Shown: in pieces, positions 1 to 9,206 of the stretch
How the letters are laid out: every line of letters starts with the position of its first letter
How positions within the stretch are numbered: the stretch's first letter is position 1
Assembly (NCBI GenBank): GCA_900318175.1
Contig: ONJQ01000021.1
Location: forward strand, 1 to 48,288
Direction of reading: 5' to 3'
DNA: 48,288 nucleotides
Source: an uncultured Bacteroidales bacterium
Lineage (GTDB): Bacteria; Bacteroidota; Bacteroidia; Bacteroidales; P3
Made by a program: the position numbers and the translations under genes
The notes under the pieces: model-generated
Databases searched by the model: none
Told to the model about the DNA's origin: nothing
What the model saw: only the letters and a program-made list of their open reading frames with translations

Positions 1-1
1 T

Positions 2-616
2 ACGGGGGATATTGTCACCATCTCGCCCAATGAGCTGGATGCCACAGAAGAAGCCCTGCGCAGGCTGAAAGCCCGCGACGGCGTAGTGTCGATTCTGGGT
101 AACCACGACTACTGCCCCTATATAATCCGGAGCGACAGCACAATGAGTCCCGAGGAGGGCAAAGCGGAGGTAATAGCCCGCGAAAGGGAGATGGGATGGC
201 GGCTTCTGATGAACGAGCACTGGGTGCTGCACCATGGGAACGACTCAATAGCCATTGTGGGCGTGGAGAATACAAGCACCTCGCCGCATTTCCCCAAACG
301 TGGGGACCTTTGGAAGGCAATACATGGCACCGAAGGGATGTTCCGCATACTGCTGAGCCACGACCCGACACACTGGGACATGGGTGTGATCGGAAAGGAT
401 GTGCCGCTGACGCTTTCGGGGCATACGCACTCCATGCAATTCTCCCTGCTGGGTTGGAGCCCGATTGGGCATTTTTACAAGCAGTTTAAAGGCCTGTACA
501 GAAAAGGGAACCAACTGCTGTACATCAACATAGGTCTGGGCGAGACCATCTTTCCCGCCCGCATCGGAGCCATGCCTGAAATCACAAAGATTGTGCTGCG
601 AACTTCAAAGCACTGA
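2..616 (+). CDS. Calcineurin-like metallophosphoesterase, 5' end cut by window
   Basis: Only the C-terminal 204 residues are inside the window; the reading frame is open from base 2, so the true start lies upstream. The visible motifs are those of the calcineurin-like metallophosphoesterase fold: TGDIV at the very edge (part of the GD metal-binding motif), GNHDY at about base 101, SHDPTHW at about base 356 and SGHTHS at about base 416. These supply the Asp, Asn and His ligands of a two-metal centre that hydrolyses phosphoester bonds. The arrangement resembles the YkuE-like membrane-associated branch, in which an N-terminal transmembrane part precedes the catalytic domain; that part is not visible here. 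The substrate cannot be told from sequence. The gene converges on the glycosylase gene on the other strand, with about 40 bp between their ends. Family assignment is firm; subfamily is an inference. Confidence 0.9.
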   Translation, partial: TGDIVTISPNELDATEEALRRLKARDGVVSILGNHDYCPYIIRSDSTMSPEEGKAEVIAREREMGWRLLMNEHWVLHHGNDSIAIVGVENTSTSPHFPKRGDLWKAIHGTEGMFRILLSHDPTHWDMGVIGKDVPLTLSGHTHSMQFSLLGWSPIGHFYKQFKGLYRKGNQLLYINIGLGETIFPARIGAMPEITKIVLRTSKH

Positions 617-654
617 TAGGTTGCTCTTAATTTAGACTCTTATCTATAAATTAA

Positions 655-1260
655 TTACATCATGCAGCCCACCTGCTGCATCAGTGTGCGGTAGTAGCTT
701 GCCTTCTCGACAAGGGGCATGGGGTAGGCACGAGAACTGGAGGGCATCCGCCAAAGACGCAGTGACCTGCCTGAGATAGTTAGTTCGACGCTTTTGCCCA
801 TGGTAGGAACCGGGGTTCCGTAATCTTCGGTAAAAACCGAGAAACTTTTCTGCCCAGTGCAGACAATGTCGTGGCACAAGGGTATTTGGGATAGGAGTGA
901 CGGGATGTCAGTCTTCTCGACGATTTCGAGGTCTTTATCGGATGCATTGCCTGAGAGCCGCCGGACGGCTCGGGCCGTATCGAAAATGGCTATGCCATGC
1001 AGGTTGAGCAACTGCACGATGTCTTCCTTGCGGAAGGTTTTATGTTCCACATCCACCAGGCGGTTGTGGTCGTCAAAGAATACAAGACCGAAAATTTCCC
1101 ACATCATATTGGTGCGGTTGGGGTAGAAGAAATCTATGCACCAGCGAGCCTTGGGCGGTGGGAAGCTGCCCAACATCAGCAGCCGTGCGTTGGGAGGCAG
1201 GAAAGGCTGCAGAGGATGACGCTCAACAGGATGTTCAACCTTCGTGGCGGCTGGCGACAT
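655..1260 (-). CDS. Uracil-DNA glycosylase superfamily protein
   Basis: A 201-residue cytosolic protein. It matches, from memory, the family annotated in Bacteroidota as uracil-DNA glycosylase family protein: LMLGSFPPP near the N-terminus (the substrate-binding motif region of the superfamily), then DFFYPN, an IFGLVFF segment, and RMPSSSRAYP near the C-terminus, which occupies the place of the second DNA-contacting loop. Such enzymes excise uracil or related deaminated bases in base-excision repair; the exact lesion is not deducible. I chose the ATG at 1258-1260 because upstream in-frame sequence is out-of-frame overlap with the preceding small gene and is low-complexity Ser/Thr/Pro. With this start the two genes overlap by 26 bp, which suggests translational coupling in one transcript. 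Confidence 0.8.
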   Translation of the reverse strand: MSPAATKVEHPVERHPLQPFLPPNARLLMLGSFPPPKARWCIDFFYPNRTNMMWEIFGLVFFDDHNRLVDVEHKTFRKEDIVQLLNLHGIAIFDTARAVRRLSGNASDKDLEIVEKTDIPSLLSQIPLCHDIVCTGQKSFSVFTEDYGTPVPTMGKSVELTISGRSLRLWRMPSSSRAYPMPLVEKASYYRTLMQQVGCMM

Positions 1261-1486
1261 AGCTGATTTCTGCAAGGTCGAGGTCAATGTCGCCCTCGTC
1301 ATTGTTGGTGAAGAAGGAGTCGATGGGATAGGTGGCAAAGTCCTTAGTGAGCGACTGGGGGCTGGCGACAGTGACTTCGAGAGTCTTCTTGTTAATGCCA
1401 AGCACGCAACCCATGTAGGCTTCGGGCTCGTCGAGGACATCACAAAGTTCGTTAGCAATCCTGTCTTCTAAATCTGTGTCTGACAT
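1235..1486 (-). CDS. Small acidic hypothetical protein
   Basis: An 83-residue acidic protein (begins MSDTDLEDRI, ends VASRHEG) that I do not recognise. It has no signal peptide, membrane segment or obvious motif; the C-terminal third is rich in Asp/Glu (NNDEGDIDLDLAEI). The start at 1484-1486 is preferred over the upstream in-frame ATG at 1543 because a good Bacteroidota minus-7 box lies at 1521-1528, between the two. It is the first gene of a two-gene unit with the uracil-DNA-glycosylase-like gene, whose start codon lies inside it. A role with the glycosylase is only suggested by the overlap. Confidence 0.65.
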   Translation of the reverse strand: MSDTDLEDRIANELCDVLDEPEAYMGCVLGINKKTLEVTVASPQSLTKDFATYPIDSFFTNNDEGDIDLDLAEISYVASRHEG

Positions 1487-1520
1487 AATCGGTAGTGTTT
1501 TGAGATGTTGTTTCAAGGTG

Positions 1521-1528
1521 CAAAGATA
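1521..1528 (-). promoter_or_regulatory. Bacteroidota minus-7 promoter element
   Basis: Reads TATCTTTG on the minus strand, a perfect match to TAnnTTTG. It lies 35 bp upstream of the chosen start at 1486 and is expected to drive the small acidic gene plus the glycosylase gene. No convincing TTTG minus-33 element was found at the right distance. Confidence 0.6.
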
Positions 1529-1734
1529 CGAAAATAAAATCAATAATCAACATTCCGTAAGTAAAAAAACAATGCAGCCGGATGTTGAATCCTCATAACC
1601 AACCCTCTAAAACAGCCATATACGCCACCATTGAGAGCCTTTCGGAAAAAAAGGTTCCGCACATATAGAAAACGGGGAGAAAGTGGGAATTGAAACAGGT
1701 TAATCATTTTTCTCAATATGTGACTTTTTTTGTG

Positions 1735-1742
1735 TATCTTTG
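1735..1742 (+). promoter_or_regulatory. Bacteroidota minus-7 promoter element
   Basis: TATCTTTG, a perfect TAnnTTTG match, 20 bp upstream of the ATG at 1763. It should give a very short leader for the glycosidase-like gene. The minus-33 element is not well conserved. Confidence 0.65.
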
Positions 1743-1762
1743 CACGGTAAAATAATATACGC

Positions 1763-4009
1763 ATGTTAAGAAAACTTTCTATCATACTGATTCTTATACT
1801 ATCCGTTCCAGCCTTGATGGCTCAGGATGCTCCTCTCTACTCGTCGGAATTATTCTCGCTCTACCCCAGAAAAGTTGTGGACGGGAAAAACCACGCGGAA
1901 TTTGTAGCAGACAATGCCCTGACAAGCACCTTGGACCAACGGAAATGGCTGCAGAATGTGCTCACTAACAATTATCCCCAATTCAACTGCGACATAATGG
2001 GGAGCAACACGCTCTACAACCTCTCCCTCGAAGAACTGACAAACCTGTGGAACAAAGATAACTACTGGCAAGCAAACGCCAACCAGCCCACCGCCAAGAC
2101 ACACAATCTGGGCTACTCGTCACTCCTCTCCTTGGCACTTATCGACCCCCAAGCCGCTCAGAACAGCCTGATGAAACGCGTGTCGCAAGGCCGTATCATA
2201 CAGGACGACGGCACCGGCGGCTCCTGGCCCGTGACGACGGACCGCGCCGTGTGGGTGCTTGGAGCGTGGGAGGTCTATCTTGCCACAGGCGACAAGGACT
2301 GGCTGAAGCAGAGTTACGAAGTTGTGCGCCACAGCCTTTCGCAAGACGAGGCCATGATCTACGACCACACGACGGGCCTGGTCTACGGCGAAGCCTCCCT
2401 CCCCTACTGCCGCAAGGAGGTTTATCCGGCATGGATGCAGCCAGCTGACATTGCCCAGTCAGAGTGCCTGAGCAATAACGCCCTCTTTTTCCGTGCCAAC
2501 GAGATTGCCTCGCGCATGGCCCAACTGTGTGGCGATGGTGGAGTTGCTGCCCATTTCAAGCAGGTTGCCGACGCCATCAAGGAGGGCATAAACAACTACC
2601 TGTGGATTGAGAGTGCGGGCTACTACGGGCAATATCTCTACGGCAGGGTGAACAAGACCGTCTCCACCCGCAGCGAGACCCTAGGCGAAGCCCTGTGCAT
2701 CATCTTTGGCATCGCCGACGCACAGCGGGCTCAACGCATAGTGAACAGCATCCCCTCGTCTCCCTATGGCATGACCTGTTTTAATCCGCAAATCCCCGAC
2801 ATCTATACCCTCCACAACAATGCCATCTGGCCACACACACAAGCCTACTGGCTCTGGGCATCGGCACTGACCCGCTGCCCTCAGGCAGTCACACACGGTC
2901 TTGCTTCGGTCTACCGCACCACGGCCCTCATGGCCACCAACATGGAGAACACCGATGCCACCACTGGCACCTGCAACACTGCTTACAACTCTGGAAGTGC
3001 CCTGCTGAGCGTGGCTGCCAACCTCAGCATTCCCCTTCGCGTCTTTGCCGGCATCAACATGAATGAGGAGGGCATCACCCTCCAACCTTTGGTCCCCAAG
3101 GGCTGGATGTCCAAGAAGCAACTCACCAATCTCAAATATCGCAAAGCCATCCTTGACATCACTATCCAAGGGTATGGCGACCGTGTGAGCGCTTTCTATA
3201 TTGACGGAAAGAAACTTAAAGAGCCTTTTGTCTCGTCCTCAATGAATGGCCGCCACAGTGTACGCATAGTGATGAACGACCAGTTCTCCCGCTACGACGA
3301 GCATGCGGTCGAGCCCGCAAACTACTCTCCCCACACGCCAATATCCTGGCTGGACGGAGCCACGCGCATGTCGTGGCAGCAAGTGCAGGGGGCAAAGGAA
3401 TACAAAATACTCCGCAACGGCAGTTCTATCGCAATCCAGCCCGAAAGCAACATCGAGGGCAACTACTACGACATCCCCGACGAAGAGGGATTTGCCGAAT
3501 ACCAAGTTGTCGCAGTGGACTCATTAGGTGTGGAGAGTTTTGCCAGCGAACCCCTTGTCCGTTTTGGCATAAGCAACGTACGGCACTATGACATGACCGC
3601 CTTTGCCGAACCCACCACCCTCAAGAGCTGTCAGGGATACAGCGGCAACGGTGCTATAGAAATCACTTCGACCAGCAACACACGCATCGATTTAAGGATC
3701 AACGTACCTGCCGACGGCACCTATCTGATTGACTTCCGTTATGCCAACGGCACAGGTAGTCCCACCTCTGGCAACAGTTGCGCCAGCCGCATGCTGTGGT
3801 ACAACGGCAGACGGGTTGGCAACGTAGTCTTCCCCCAACGGGGCAAAGACCTCTGGAGCAATTGGGGATACAGCACTCCCGTGGTGCTGAAACTGAAGCA
3901 AGGCGAGCAGTCGCTGGTACTAATCTACGAGCTGGACAACCAGAACATGAGTCCCGACAACGTCAACCGCGCCATCCTCGACCATCTGAGACTCATCCCC
4001 CTGCAATAA
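1763..4009 (+). CDS. Secreted six-hairpin glycosidase-like protein with C-terminal beta domains
   Basis: 748 residues with a clear Sec signal peptide (about residues 1-20, cleaved before QDAPLYSS), so it acts outside the cytoplasm. Residues about 25-440 look like an (alpha/alpha)6 toroid of the six-hairpin glycosidase type (MGH1/GH63-like): helical repeats with conserved aromatics and acids, such as DRAVWVLGAWEVYLATGD, SETLGEALCI and NNAIWPHTQAYWLWA. A beta-rich part follows, with an FN3-like stretch (about 520-600, SWLDGATRMSWQQVQGAKEY). The C-terminus (about 610-748) resembles a carbohydrate-binding jelly-roll of CBM35 type (RIDLRINVPADGTYLIDFRYANG). The substrate is unknown; binding and cleavage of an alpha-linked glycan is inferred from fold resemblance. 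It lacks the T9SS sorting domain found in other secreted proteins here. It is transcribed alone and converges on parE. Confidence 0.7.
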   Translation: MLRKLSIILILILSVPALMAQDAPLYSSELFSLYPRKVVDGKNHAEFVADNALTSTLDQRKWLQNVLTNNYPQFNCDIMGSNTLYNLSLEELTNLWNKDNYWQANANQPTAKTHNLGYSSLLSLALIDPQAAQNSLMKRVSQGRIIQDDGTGGSWPVTTDRAVWVLGAWEVYLATGDKDWLKQSYEVVRHSLSQDEAMIYDHTTGLVYGEASLPYCRKEVYPAWMQPADIAQSECLSNNALFFRANEIASRMAQLCGDGGVAAHFKQVADAIKEGINNYLWIESAGYYGQYLYGRVNKTVSTRSETLGEALCIIFGIADAQRAQRIVNSIPSSPYGMTCFNPQIPDIYTLHNNAIWPHTQAYWLWASALTRCPQAVTHGLASVYRTTALMATNMENTDATTGTCNTAYNSGSALLSVAANLSIPLRVFAGINMNEEGITLQPLVPKGWMSKKQLTNLKYRKAILDITIQGYGDRVSAFYIDGKKLKEPFVSSSMNGRHSVRIVMNDQFSRYDEHAVEPANYSPHTPISWLDGATRMSWQQVQGAKEYKILRNGSSIAIQPESNIEGNYYDIPDEEGFAEYQVVAVDSLGVESFASEPLVRFGISNVRHYDMTAFAEPTTLKSCQGYSGNGAIEITSTSNTRIDLRINVPADGTYLIDFRYANGTGSPTSGNSCASRMLWYNGRRVGNVVFPQRGKDLWSNWGYSTPVVLKLKQGEQSLVLIYELDNQNMSPDNVNRAILDHLRLIPLQ

Positions 4010-4078
4010 CATAAGCTACAACCTTCTGCCGACGGGACACCCGCTTATTTCAGCGGCAATGCGACGTCCTGTGGGGTG

Positions 4079-5998
4079 TCATGCCACGACGATGCTCTCG
4101 TCGTCCTCCACGCGCAGGTTCTGCATGATAAATTGGCGGCGCTCCGTACTGTTCTGCCCCATATAGAAGCGGAGGACTCCCTGGGTGTCAAAATCTTTAT
4201 GCAGGATGACGGGATCCAAGCGCATATCCTGGTTGATGAATCCCTTGAACTCGTCCGGCGAAATCTCACCAAGACCTTTGAAACGCGTAATCTCAGGATT
4301 GCTGATGCTGTTGATGGCCTCCACACGTTCCTCGTCGCTGTAGCAATAGAGGGTCTTCTGCTTGTTGCGAACACGGAACAGGGGGGTCTGCAAAATGTAG
4401 ACGTGGCCTGTGCGCACCAACTCCGGATAAAACTTCAGGAAAAAGGTGAGCAACAACAGTCGGATGTGCATTCCATCCACATCGGCATCGGTGGCGATGA
4501 CCACATTGTTGTAACGCAAATTCTCCATGCCGTCGTCGATATCCAGTGCGTTGTGCAGCAGGTTCAACTCCTCGTTCTGATAGATTTTTGCTTTGCCGAG
4601 CGAGACGGTATTCAGGGGTTTGCCCCGAAGGCTGAAAACAGCCTGCGTGTCCACATCGCGGCTCTTGGTGATGCTGCCGCTGGCTGAAAGACCCTCGGTG
4701 ATGAAAATGGTGCTCTCCAAACGTCGAGGGTGGTTGGAATTGTAATGCACGTGGCAGTCGCGCAGCTTGCTGTTGTTCAAGCTTGCCTTTCGGCTGCTTT
4801 CCTTAGCCAGTTTCTTGATGCCGGCGATGTCCTTGCGCTCTTTTTCGTTGCGCTGAATCTTTTCCAGAAGGGCGTCAGCAGTCTCGGCGTGGATATGGAG
4901 ATAGTTGTCTAAATGCCTTTTCAGGATGTCAAGCACGTAGGTCTTCAAGAACGGACTGTCGTTGGTGCCATCCTGGTTGTTGGGAGCCAGATGGGTGGAA
5001 CCCAATTTAGTCTTGGTTTGCGCCTCGAAGACAGGTTCCTGAATCCTCACACAGAGTGCGCACACCAGCCCCTGCCGGATGTCCTCAGGCGAGAACTCCT
5101 TCTTGTTGTAGAACTCCTTCACCACGCGGGCATACCCCTCGCGGAAGGCGCTTTGGTGCGTGCCGCCCTCGGTTGTGTGCTGCCCATTGACGAAGGAATA
5201 ATAGTAGTCGCCGTTCTGACCGTTGACATGGGTGAAAGCAGCCTCAAAATCCTCGTCCTTGATATGGATGACGGGGTACAGCGGCTCGCCTTCCATGTTG
5301 TTTTGCAACAAGTCCAGCAGTCCGTTCTTAGAATAGTATCGGCGCTCGTTATAGTAGAAGGTCAGCCCCCGATTCAGATAGCAATAATTCCACACTCGAC
5401 GCTCCACATACTCGCTGATGAAATGGAAGTTACCGAACAACTTCGTGTCAGGCACAAATTCTACCAGCGTCCCTGTGCTTTCGGGTCCGTCGGGCAACGG
5501 GAAGTCCAAGATTCCAGTATCCGAAGTCAACTTCCCTTCGGCAAACTCGGCGATGCGCGTCTTCCCCTCACGGAACGACTGCACACGGAACCAACTGCTC
5601 AGCGCATTCACCGCCTTGGTACCCACGCCATTCAGTCCTACCGACTTCTGGAATACCTTACTGTCGTACTTGGCTCCCGTATTCAGCTTGCTGACGGCAT
5701 CCACCATCTTACGCAGCGGTATGCCACGCCCGTAGTCGCGGATACTCACCTTGCGCTCGCCAAAGTTGATGGTCATGTCAATCCTGCGGCCAAACCCCGA
5801 CGTGAACTCGTCGATAGCGTTGTCTATTACCTCCTTGATGAGGACATAGATGCCGTCGTCGTGCGACGAGCCATCGCCCAGCTTGCCGATATACATACCC
5901 GGACGCAGCCGGATGTGTTCCATGTCTTCAAGATGAATGATACTGTCGTCGTTGTAATCGACTGCCTCGTTGGCCATCGGGATGTTGTCTTCTTCCAT
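4079..5998 (-). CDS. parE: DNA topoisomerase IV subunit B (ParE)
   Basis: 639 residues. The N-terminal GHKL ATPase has EVIDNAIDE (Bergerat N box) and [23 protein letters not shown] is the ATP-lid motif. The transducer domain follows, and then the TOPRIM domain begins at about residue 430 with TEGLSASGS and has the metal-binding TDADVDGMH. With ParC it forms a type IIA topoisomerase that decatenates daughter chromosomes. The short length and [10 protein letters not shown] context point to ParE rather than GyrB. The start at 5996-5998 (MEEDNIPM) is chosen because the longer frame to 6043 would pass through the promoter box at 6021-6028. The TOPRIM motif reads EGLSA instead of the textbook EGDSA; the essential Glu (residue 435) and the DxD are intact. 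parC is not adjacent in the window. Confidence 0.93.
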   Translation of the reverse strand: MEEDNIPMANEAVDYNDDSIIHLEDMEHIRLRPGMYIGKLGDGSSHDDGIYVLIKEVIDNAIDEFTSGFGRRIDMTINFGERKVSIRDYGRGIPLRKMVDAVSKLNTGAKYDSKVFQKSVGLNGVGTKAVNALSSWFRVQSFREGKTRIAEFAEGKLTSDTGILDFPLPDGPESTGTLVEFVPDTKLFGNFHFISEYVERRVWNYCYLNRGLTFYYNERRYYSKNGLLDLLQNNMEGEPLYPVIHIKDEDFEAAFTHVNGQNGDYYYSFVNGQHTTEGGTHQSAFREGYARVVKEFYNKKEFSPEDIRQGLVCALCVRIQEPVFEAQTKTKLGSTHLAPNNQDGTNDSPFLKTYVLDILKRHLDNYLHIHAETADALLEKIQRNEKERKDIAGIKKLAKESSRKASLNNSKLRDCHVHYNSNHPRRLESTIFITEGLSASGSITKSRDVDTQAVFSLRGKPLNTVSLGKAKIYQNEELNLLHNALDIDDGMENLRYNNVVIATDADVDGMHIRLLLLTFFLKFYPELVRTGHVYILQTPLFRVRNKQKTLYCYSDEERVEAINSISNPEITRFKGLGEISPDEFKGFINQDMRLDPVILHKDFDTQGVLRFYMGQNSTERRQFIMQNLRVEDDESIVVA

Positions 5999-6020
5999 GA
6001 TTAAGGGGTTTTTGCGGTTG

Positions 6021-6028
6021 CAAAAATA
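6021..6028 (-). promoter_or_regulatory. Minus-7 promoter element of parE
   Basis: Reads TATTTTTG on the minus strand (TAnnTTTG), 23 bp upstream of the parE ATG. This supports the start at 5998 and a short leader. Confidence 0.6.
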
Positions 6029-6319
6029 CGAAAAAAAAAACATTCACCAGCCCCTTGGCTTCCCTTTTTCTCCACACAGATTGTTGAAAAAATCCTCCAA
6101 CCCACCAGCAAACAGGTTTTTCCCGAGGTCTTTCACAACTCTTTTGCCCCGAGTAGGGCAACCCTCTGGGGGCATTCATTCCTCCCCAAAAGGAAGACAA
6201 TGATAATCAGATGTTCCAGAATTATTACAATAAGAACTATGTGACAGTTACTTACCTGCGAACTAAGAGCTAAAAAAAACGGCGGACGATGCTTGACGCA
6301 AATAGGTTGAAAAGATTTA

Positions 6320-6351
6320 TTTGTCTAATTGAAAAAAAGAGTGTATCTTTG
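6320..6351 (+). promoter_or_regulatory. Full sigma-ABfr promoter of the 2-oxoacid oxidoreductase operon
   Basis: TTTG at 6320-6323, a 20-nt spacer, and TATCTTTG at 6344-6351. This is a consensus Bacteroidota housekeeping promoter in both boxes and spacing. The ferredoxin ATG is 58 bp downstream, leaving a leader of about 50 nt. A strong promoter fits a central energy-metabolism operon. Confidence 0.85.
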
Positions 6352-6408
6352 CAAAATGGAATTTTGACATCAATCAACAACAATTATTAATCATATAAAA
6401 CTAATATT

Positions 6409-6627
6409 ATGGCATTTAAAGGACAAATCGTAATCGATACCGAACATTGCAAAGGCTGTGGTGTATGCCTCGCCGCCTGCCCCATGCACTGCCTCGAGTT
6501 ATCGAAAAATGTGAACGGCAAAGGTTATAACTATACCCAGACCGTAAATGACAAGTGCATCGGCTGCGCCAGCTGCGCTATGGTATGCCCCGACGGCGTA
6601 ATCTCCGTCTACAAAATCAAGTGTTAA
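6409..6627 (+). CDS. korD: 4Fe-4S ferredoxin-type delta subunit of 2-oxoacid:ferredoxin oxidoreductase
   Basis: A 72-residue di-cluster ferredoxin. Two classical cluster-binding motifs are visible, CKGCGVCLAACP at about residues 12-23 and CIGCASCAMVCP at about 50-61, enough for two [4Fe-4S] clusters. It is the first gene of a four-gene operon with the alpha, beta and gamma subunits (22 bp to the next start) and is inferred to carry electrons from the TPP-bound intermediate to free ferredoxin. The protein is cytosolic. The symbol could equally be vorD, since sequence alone does not decide between 2-oxoglutarate and branched-chain 2-oxoacid substrates. Confidence 0.88.
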   Translation: MAFKGQIVIDTEHCKGCGVCLAACPMHCLELSKNVNGKGYNYTQTVNDKCIGCASCAMVCPDGVISVYKIKC

Positions 6628-6649
6628 ACAAGAAAAAAGAGAAATAAAC

Positions 6650-7732
6650 ATGGCAAAAGAACTGAAACTGATGAAGGGCAATGAGGCTATTGCCCGCGCT
6701 ATGATTGCCAGTGGTACGGACGGCTACTTCGGCTATCCTATCACCCCGCAGTCAGAAGTTATGGAAACCCTGATGGCCGAGAAGCCTTGGGAGGACACCG
6801 GTATGGTTGTTCTGCAGGCCGAGTCTGAAATGGCATCCATCAATATGGTCTACGGCGGTGCTGCCACCGGCAAGAAAGTGGCCACCTCTTCCTCTTCTCC
6901 CGGAATCTCGCTGATGCAGGAAGGCCTGACCTACCTGGCCGGTGCCGAAATCCCCTGCTTGGTGGTCAACGTGATGCGTGGCGGTCCCGGACTGGGCACC
7001 ATCCAGCCTTCGCAGAGCGACTACTTCCAGAGCGTCAAGGGTGGCGGTCACGGTGACTACCAGCTCTACACCCTCGCTCCCGCCAGCGTGCAGGAGATGT
7101 ACGACTTCGTTTTCGACGCTTGGGATATTGCCTTCAAATATCGCAACCCCGTGCTGATTCTCTCCGATGGTGCTATCGGACAGTGCATGGAGAAACTCTA
7201 CACCCGCGACTACGTTCCCCGCTGGACCGAGGAAGAGCGCCGCAAGAACGCCCCCTGGGGCACCTGGGGTAAACCCGCCAACCGTCCCCACAACATCATC
7301 ACCTCTCTCGAACTCGACTCCGCCCGCCAGGAAGTGTTCAACCACAAGCTGCAGGCCAAGTATGCCGAGATGAAAGAGAAAGAGGTCCGCTACGAGATGC
7401 TGAACTGCGAGGACGCCGAGTACATCATCGTGGCCTACGGTTCCAGCAGCCGTATCGCCATGAAGGCTATGCAGATGGCTCGCGAAAAGGGCATCAAAGT
7501 GGGTCTGTTCCGCTTGATCACCCTCTTCCCCTTCCCCACCAAACAGCTGGCCGAAGTTGCCCAACACGTTAAGGGCATCCTCTGCGTCGAGATGAGCGCA
7601 GGTCAGATGATTGAGGACGTGAAGCTGGCTACCAGCTGCGGCGTTAAGACCGAACATTTCGGCCGTTTCGGCGGTATCATCCCCACCCCGACCGAGGTTC
7701 TTGAAGCACTTGAAAACAAAATCATTAAATAA
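6650..7732 (+). CDS. vorB: 2-oxoacid:ferredoxin oxidoreductase alpha subunit (VorB/KorA type)
   Basis: 360 residues. The N-terminal pyruvate-ferredoxin oxidoreductase domain I has the family hallmark GYPITPQSEVMETL (about residues 28-41), which contacts the thiamine pyrophosphate site. Residues about 250-355 form domain II, with YIIVAYGSSSRIA and GLFRLITLFPFP. The protein matches what is usually annotated as 3-methyl-2-oxobutanoate dehydrogenase subunit VorB in Bacteroidota. With the beta and gamma subunits and the ferredoxin it oxidatively decarboxylates a 2-oxoacid to its acyl-CoA, or carries out the reverse carboxylation, coupled to ferredoxin. It is the second gene of the operon, 9 bp before the beta subunit. 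Substrate choice (branched-chain or 2-oxoglutarate) is uncertain. Confidence 0.9.
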   Translation: MAKELKLMKGNEAIARAMIASGTDGYFGYPITPQSEVMETLMAEKPWEDTGMVVLQAESEMASINMVYGGAATGKKVATSSSSPGISLMQEGLTYLAGAEIPCLVVNVMRGGPGLGTIQPSQSDYFQSVKGGGHGDYQLYTLAPASVQEMYDFVFDAWDIAFKYRNPVLILSDGAIGQCMEKLYTRDYVPRWTEEERRKNAPWGTWGKPANRPHNIITSLELDSARQEVFNHKLQAKYAEMKEKEVRYEMLNCEDAEYIIVAYGSSSRIAMKAMQMAREKGIKVGLFRLITLFPFPTKQLAEVAQHVKGILCVEMSAGQMIEDVKLATSCGVKTEHFGRFGGIIPTPTEVLEALENKIIK

Positions 7733-7741
7733 GAAATCAAT

Positions 7742-8593
7742 ATGGCAAATACAGATATAGAGGCTCGCAAACAAGAGCTGCTGAACCAAGGTTACACCGA
7801 GGTTTACACCAAGACCAAAGTTCTCACCGATGCAGTCATGCACTACTGCCCGGGTTGCGGTCACGGCACCACCCACCGCCTTGTCGCCGAAGTAATCGAC
7901 GAGATGGGCATTCAGGACAAGACCGTCGGCGTTTCGCCCGTCGGATGCTCCGTTTTGGCTTACAACTATTTCGACGTTGACTTCCAGGAGGCTGCCCACG
8001 GTCGTGCCCCTGCACTGGCCACCGCCATCAAGCGCCTCAACCCCGACACGTTCGTGTTCACCTATCAGGGCGACGGCGACCTGGCTGCTATCGGCACAGC
8101 TGAAACCATCCACGCCTGCAACCGCGGCGAGAACATCACCATGATCTTCGTCAACAATGGTATCTACGGTATGACCGGCGGCCAGATGGCTCCTACCACC
8201 CTGGTCGGCATGAAGAGCGCCACGACCCCCTACGGCCGTCGCGTTGACCTGAACGGCTACCCCCTGCGCATCACCGAGCTCATCTCCACCCTGCCCGGCA
8301 CCTACTACGTGACCCGTCAGAGCGTGCAGACTCCCGCCGCCGTACGCAAGGCCAAAGCCGCCATCCGTCAGGCTTTCGAAAACCAGAAACTGAAAAAAGG
8401 TCTCAGCTTCGTCGAGATTCTGTCCAACTGCAACAGCGGCTGGAAGATGACCCCCGTACAGGCCAACAAGTGGATGGAAGACAACATGATGCCCAACTAC
8501 CCCATCGGAGACATCAAGGTGGACGGCAAGTTAGTCGAGAACGTCGACGTGGCCCGTCTGGCTGTTGACCACCCCTTAACCGTGATGCAATAA
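7742..8593 (+). CDS. korB: 2-oxoacid:ferredoxin oxidoreductase beta subunit (TPP-binding)
   Basis: 283 residues, the thiamine pyrophosphate-binding subunit. CPGCGHGTTHR (about residues 37-47) is the conserved Cys motif near the active site. GDGDLAAIG followed by FVNNGIYGMTGGQ is the Mg/TPP signature (GDG...NN). It catalyses decarboxylation of the 2-oxoacid and transfer of the acyl group to CoA in complex with the alpha and gamma subunits. Its position between alpha and gamma and the 23-bp gap to the gamma gene confirm operon membership. Length and motifs are normal and nothing appears truncated. Confidence 0.92.
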   Translation: MANTDIEARKQELLNQGYTEVYTKTKVLTDAVMHYCPGCGHGTTHRLVAEVIDEMGIQDKTVGVSPVGCSVLAYNYFDVDFQEAAHGRAPALATAIKRLNPDTFVFTYQGDGDLAAIGTAETIHACNRGENITMIFVNNGIYGMTGGQMAPTTLVGMKSATTPYGRRVDLNGYPLRITELISTLPGTYYVTRQSVQTPAAVRKAKAAIRQAFENQKLKKGLSFVEILSNCNSGWKMTPVQANKWMEDNMMPNYPIGDIKVDGKLVENVDVARLAVDHPLTVMQ

Positions 8594-8616
8594 TTAACAT
8601 TTAAAACGAAACAACA

Positions 8617-9168
8617 ATGACAGAAGAAATAATCATCGCCGGATTCGGTGGACAAGGCGTCCTTTCAATGGGTAAGATTCTTGCCTATTCCGGAGTCATG
8701 CAAGATAAAGAAGTGAGCTGGATGCCCAGCTACGGCCCCGAGATGCGTGGCGGTACCGCCAACGTCTCCGTCATCATCAGCGACGAGCGCATCAGTTCGC
8801 CCATCATCAACACCTTCGACACTGCCATCATCCTCAACCAGCAGTCGCTGGATAAGTTTGAGCACAGCGTGAAGCCCGGTGGTCTGCTGATTTACGACCC
8901 CAATGGTATCACCCACGAGCCCACCCGCAAGGACATCAACATCTATAAGATTCCCGCCACCGCCAAGGCTCAGGAAATGGGTATCAGCAAGGTGTTCAAC
9001 ATGGTTGTCCTCGGTGGTTTCTTGAAACTGAAACCCATTGTGGACAAGCAGTACATCCACGAAGGTCTCGAACACTCCCTGCCCCAGCGCCACTGGAACC
9101 TCATTCCCCAGAACGAGGAAGCCATCGAGATTGGCAAGGGCATCATCGAACCCGTCCAAGTTCTCTAA
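8617..9168 (+). CDS. korC: 2-oxoacid:ferredoxin oxidoreductase gamma subunit
   Basis: 183 residues. The N-terminus IIIAGFGGQGVLSMGK is the glycine-rich hallmark of the gamma (POR_N-like) subunit, followed by SYGPEMRGGTANVSV, which is also family-typical. It is the CoA-binding/structural partner in the four-subunit enzyme. It is the last gene of the operon, and a strong intrinsic terminator begins 38 bp after its stop codon. Confidence 0.92.
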   Translation: MTEEIIIAGFGGQGVLSMGKILAYSGVMQDKEVSWMPSYGPEMRGGTANVSVIISDERISSPIINTFDTAIILNQQSLDKFEHSVKPGGLLIYDPNGITHEPTRKDINIYKIPATAKAQEMGISKVFNMVVLGGFLKLKPIVDKQYIHEGLEHSLPQRHWNLIPQNEEAIEIGKGIIEPVQVL

Positions 9169-9206
9169 GCATTGGCATGCGGACACTTCCGCTCCCAATA
9201 CACTTC

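Larger units (their letters stand above)
5999..6408. other. Divergent intergenic region between parE and the oxidoreductase operon
   Basis: About 410 bp without a supported gene. It holds the parE minus-7 box at 6021-6028 (minus strand) and the full promoter of the ferredoxin operon at 6320-6351 (plus strand). Short open frames exist in the middle but are proline/serine-rich and run into parE on the opposite strand, so I do not call them. I see no tRNA or obvious riboswitch. Confidence 0.6.

Noticed and set aside
1261-1458. N-terminal extension of the glycosylase gene
   Set aside because: Ser/Thr/Pro-rich out-of-frame overlap with the upstream small gene; the conserved domain starts after 1260.
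6752-8113. Long minus-strand frame across two oxidoreductase genes
   Set aside because: Crosses two well-identified genes and their intergenic gap and has no domain; antisense shadow.
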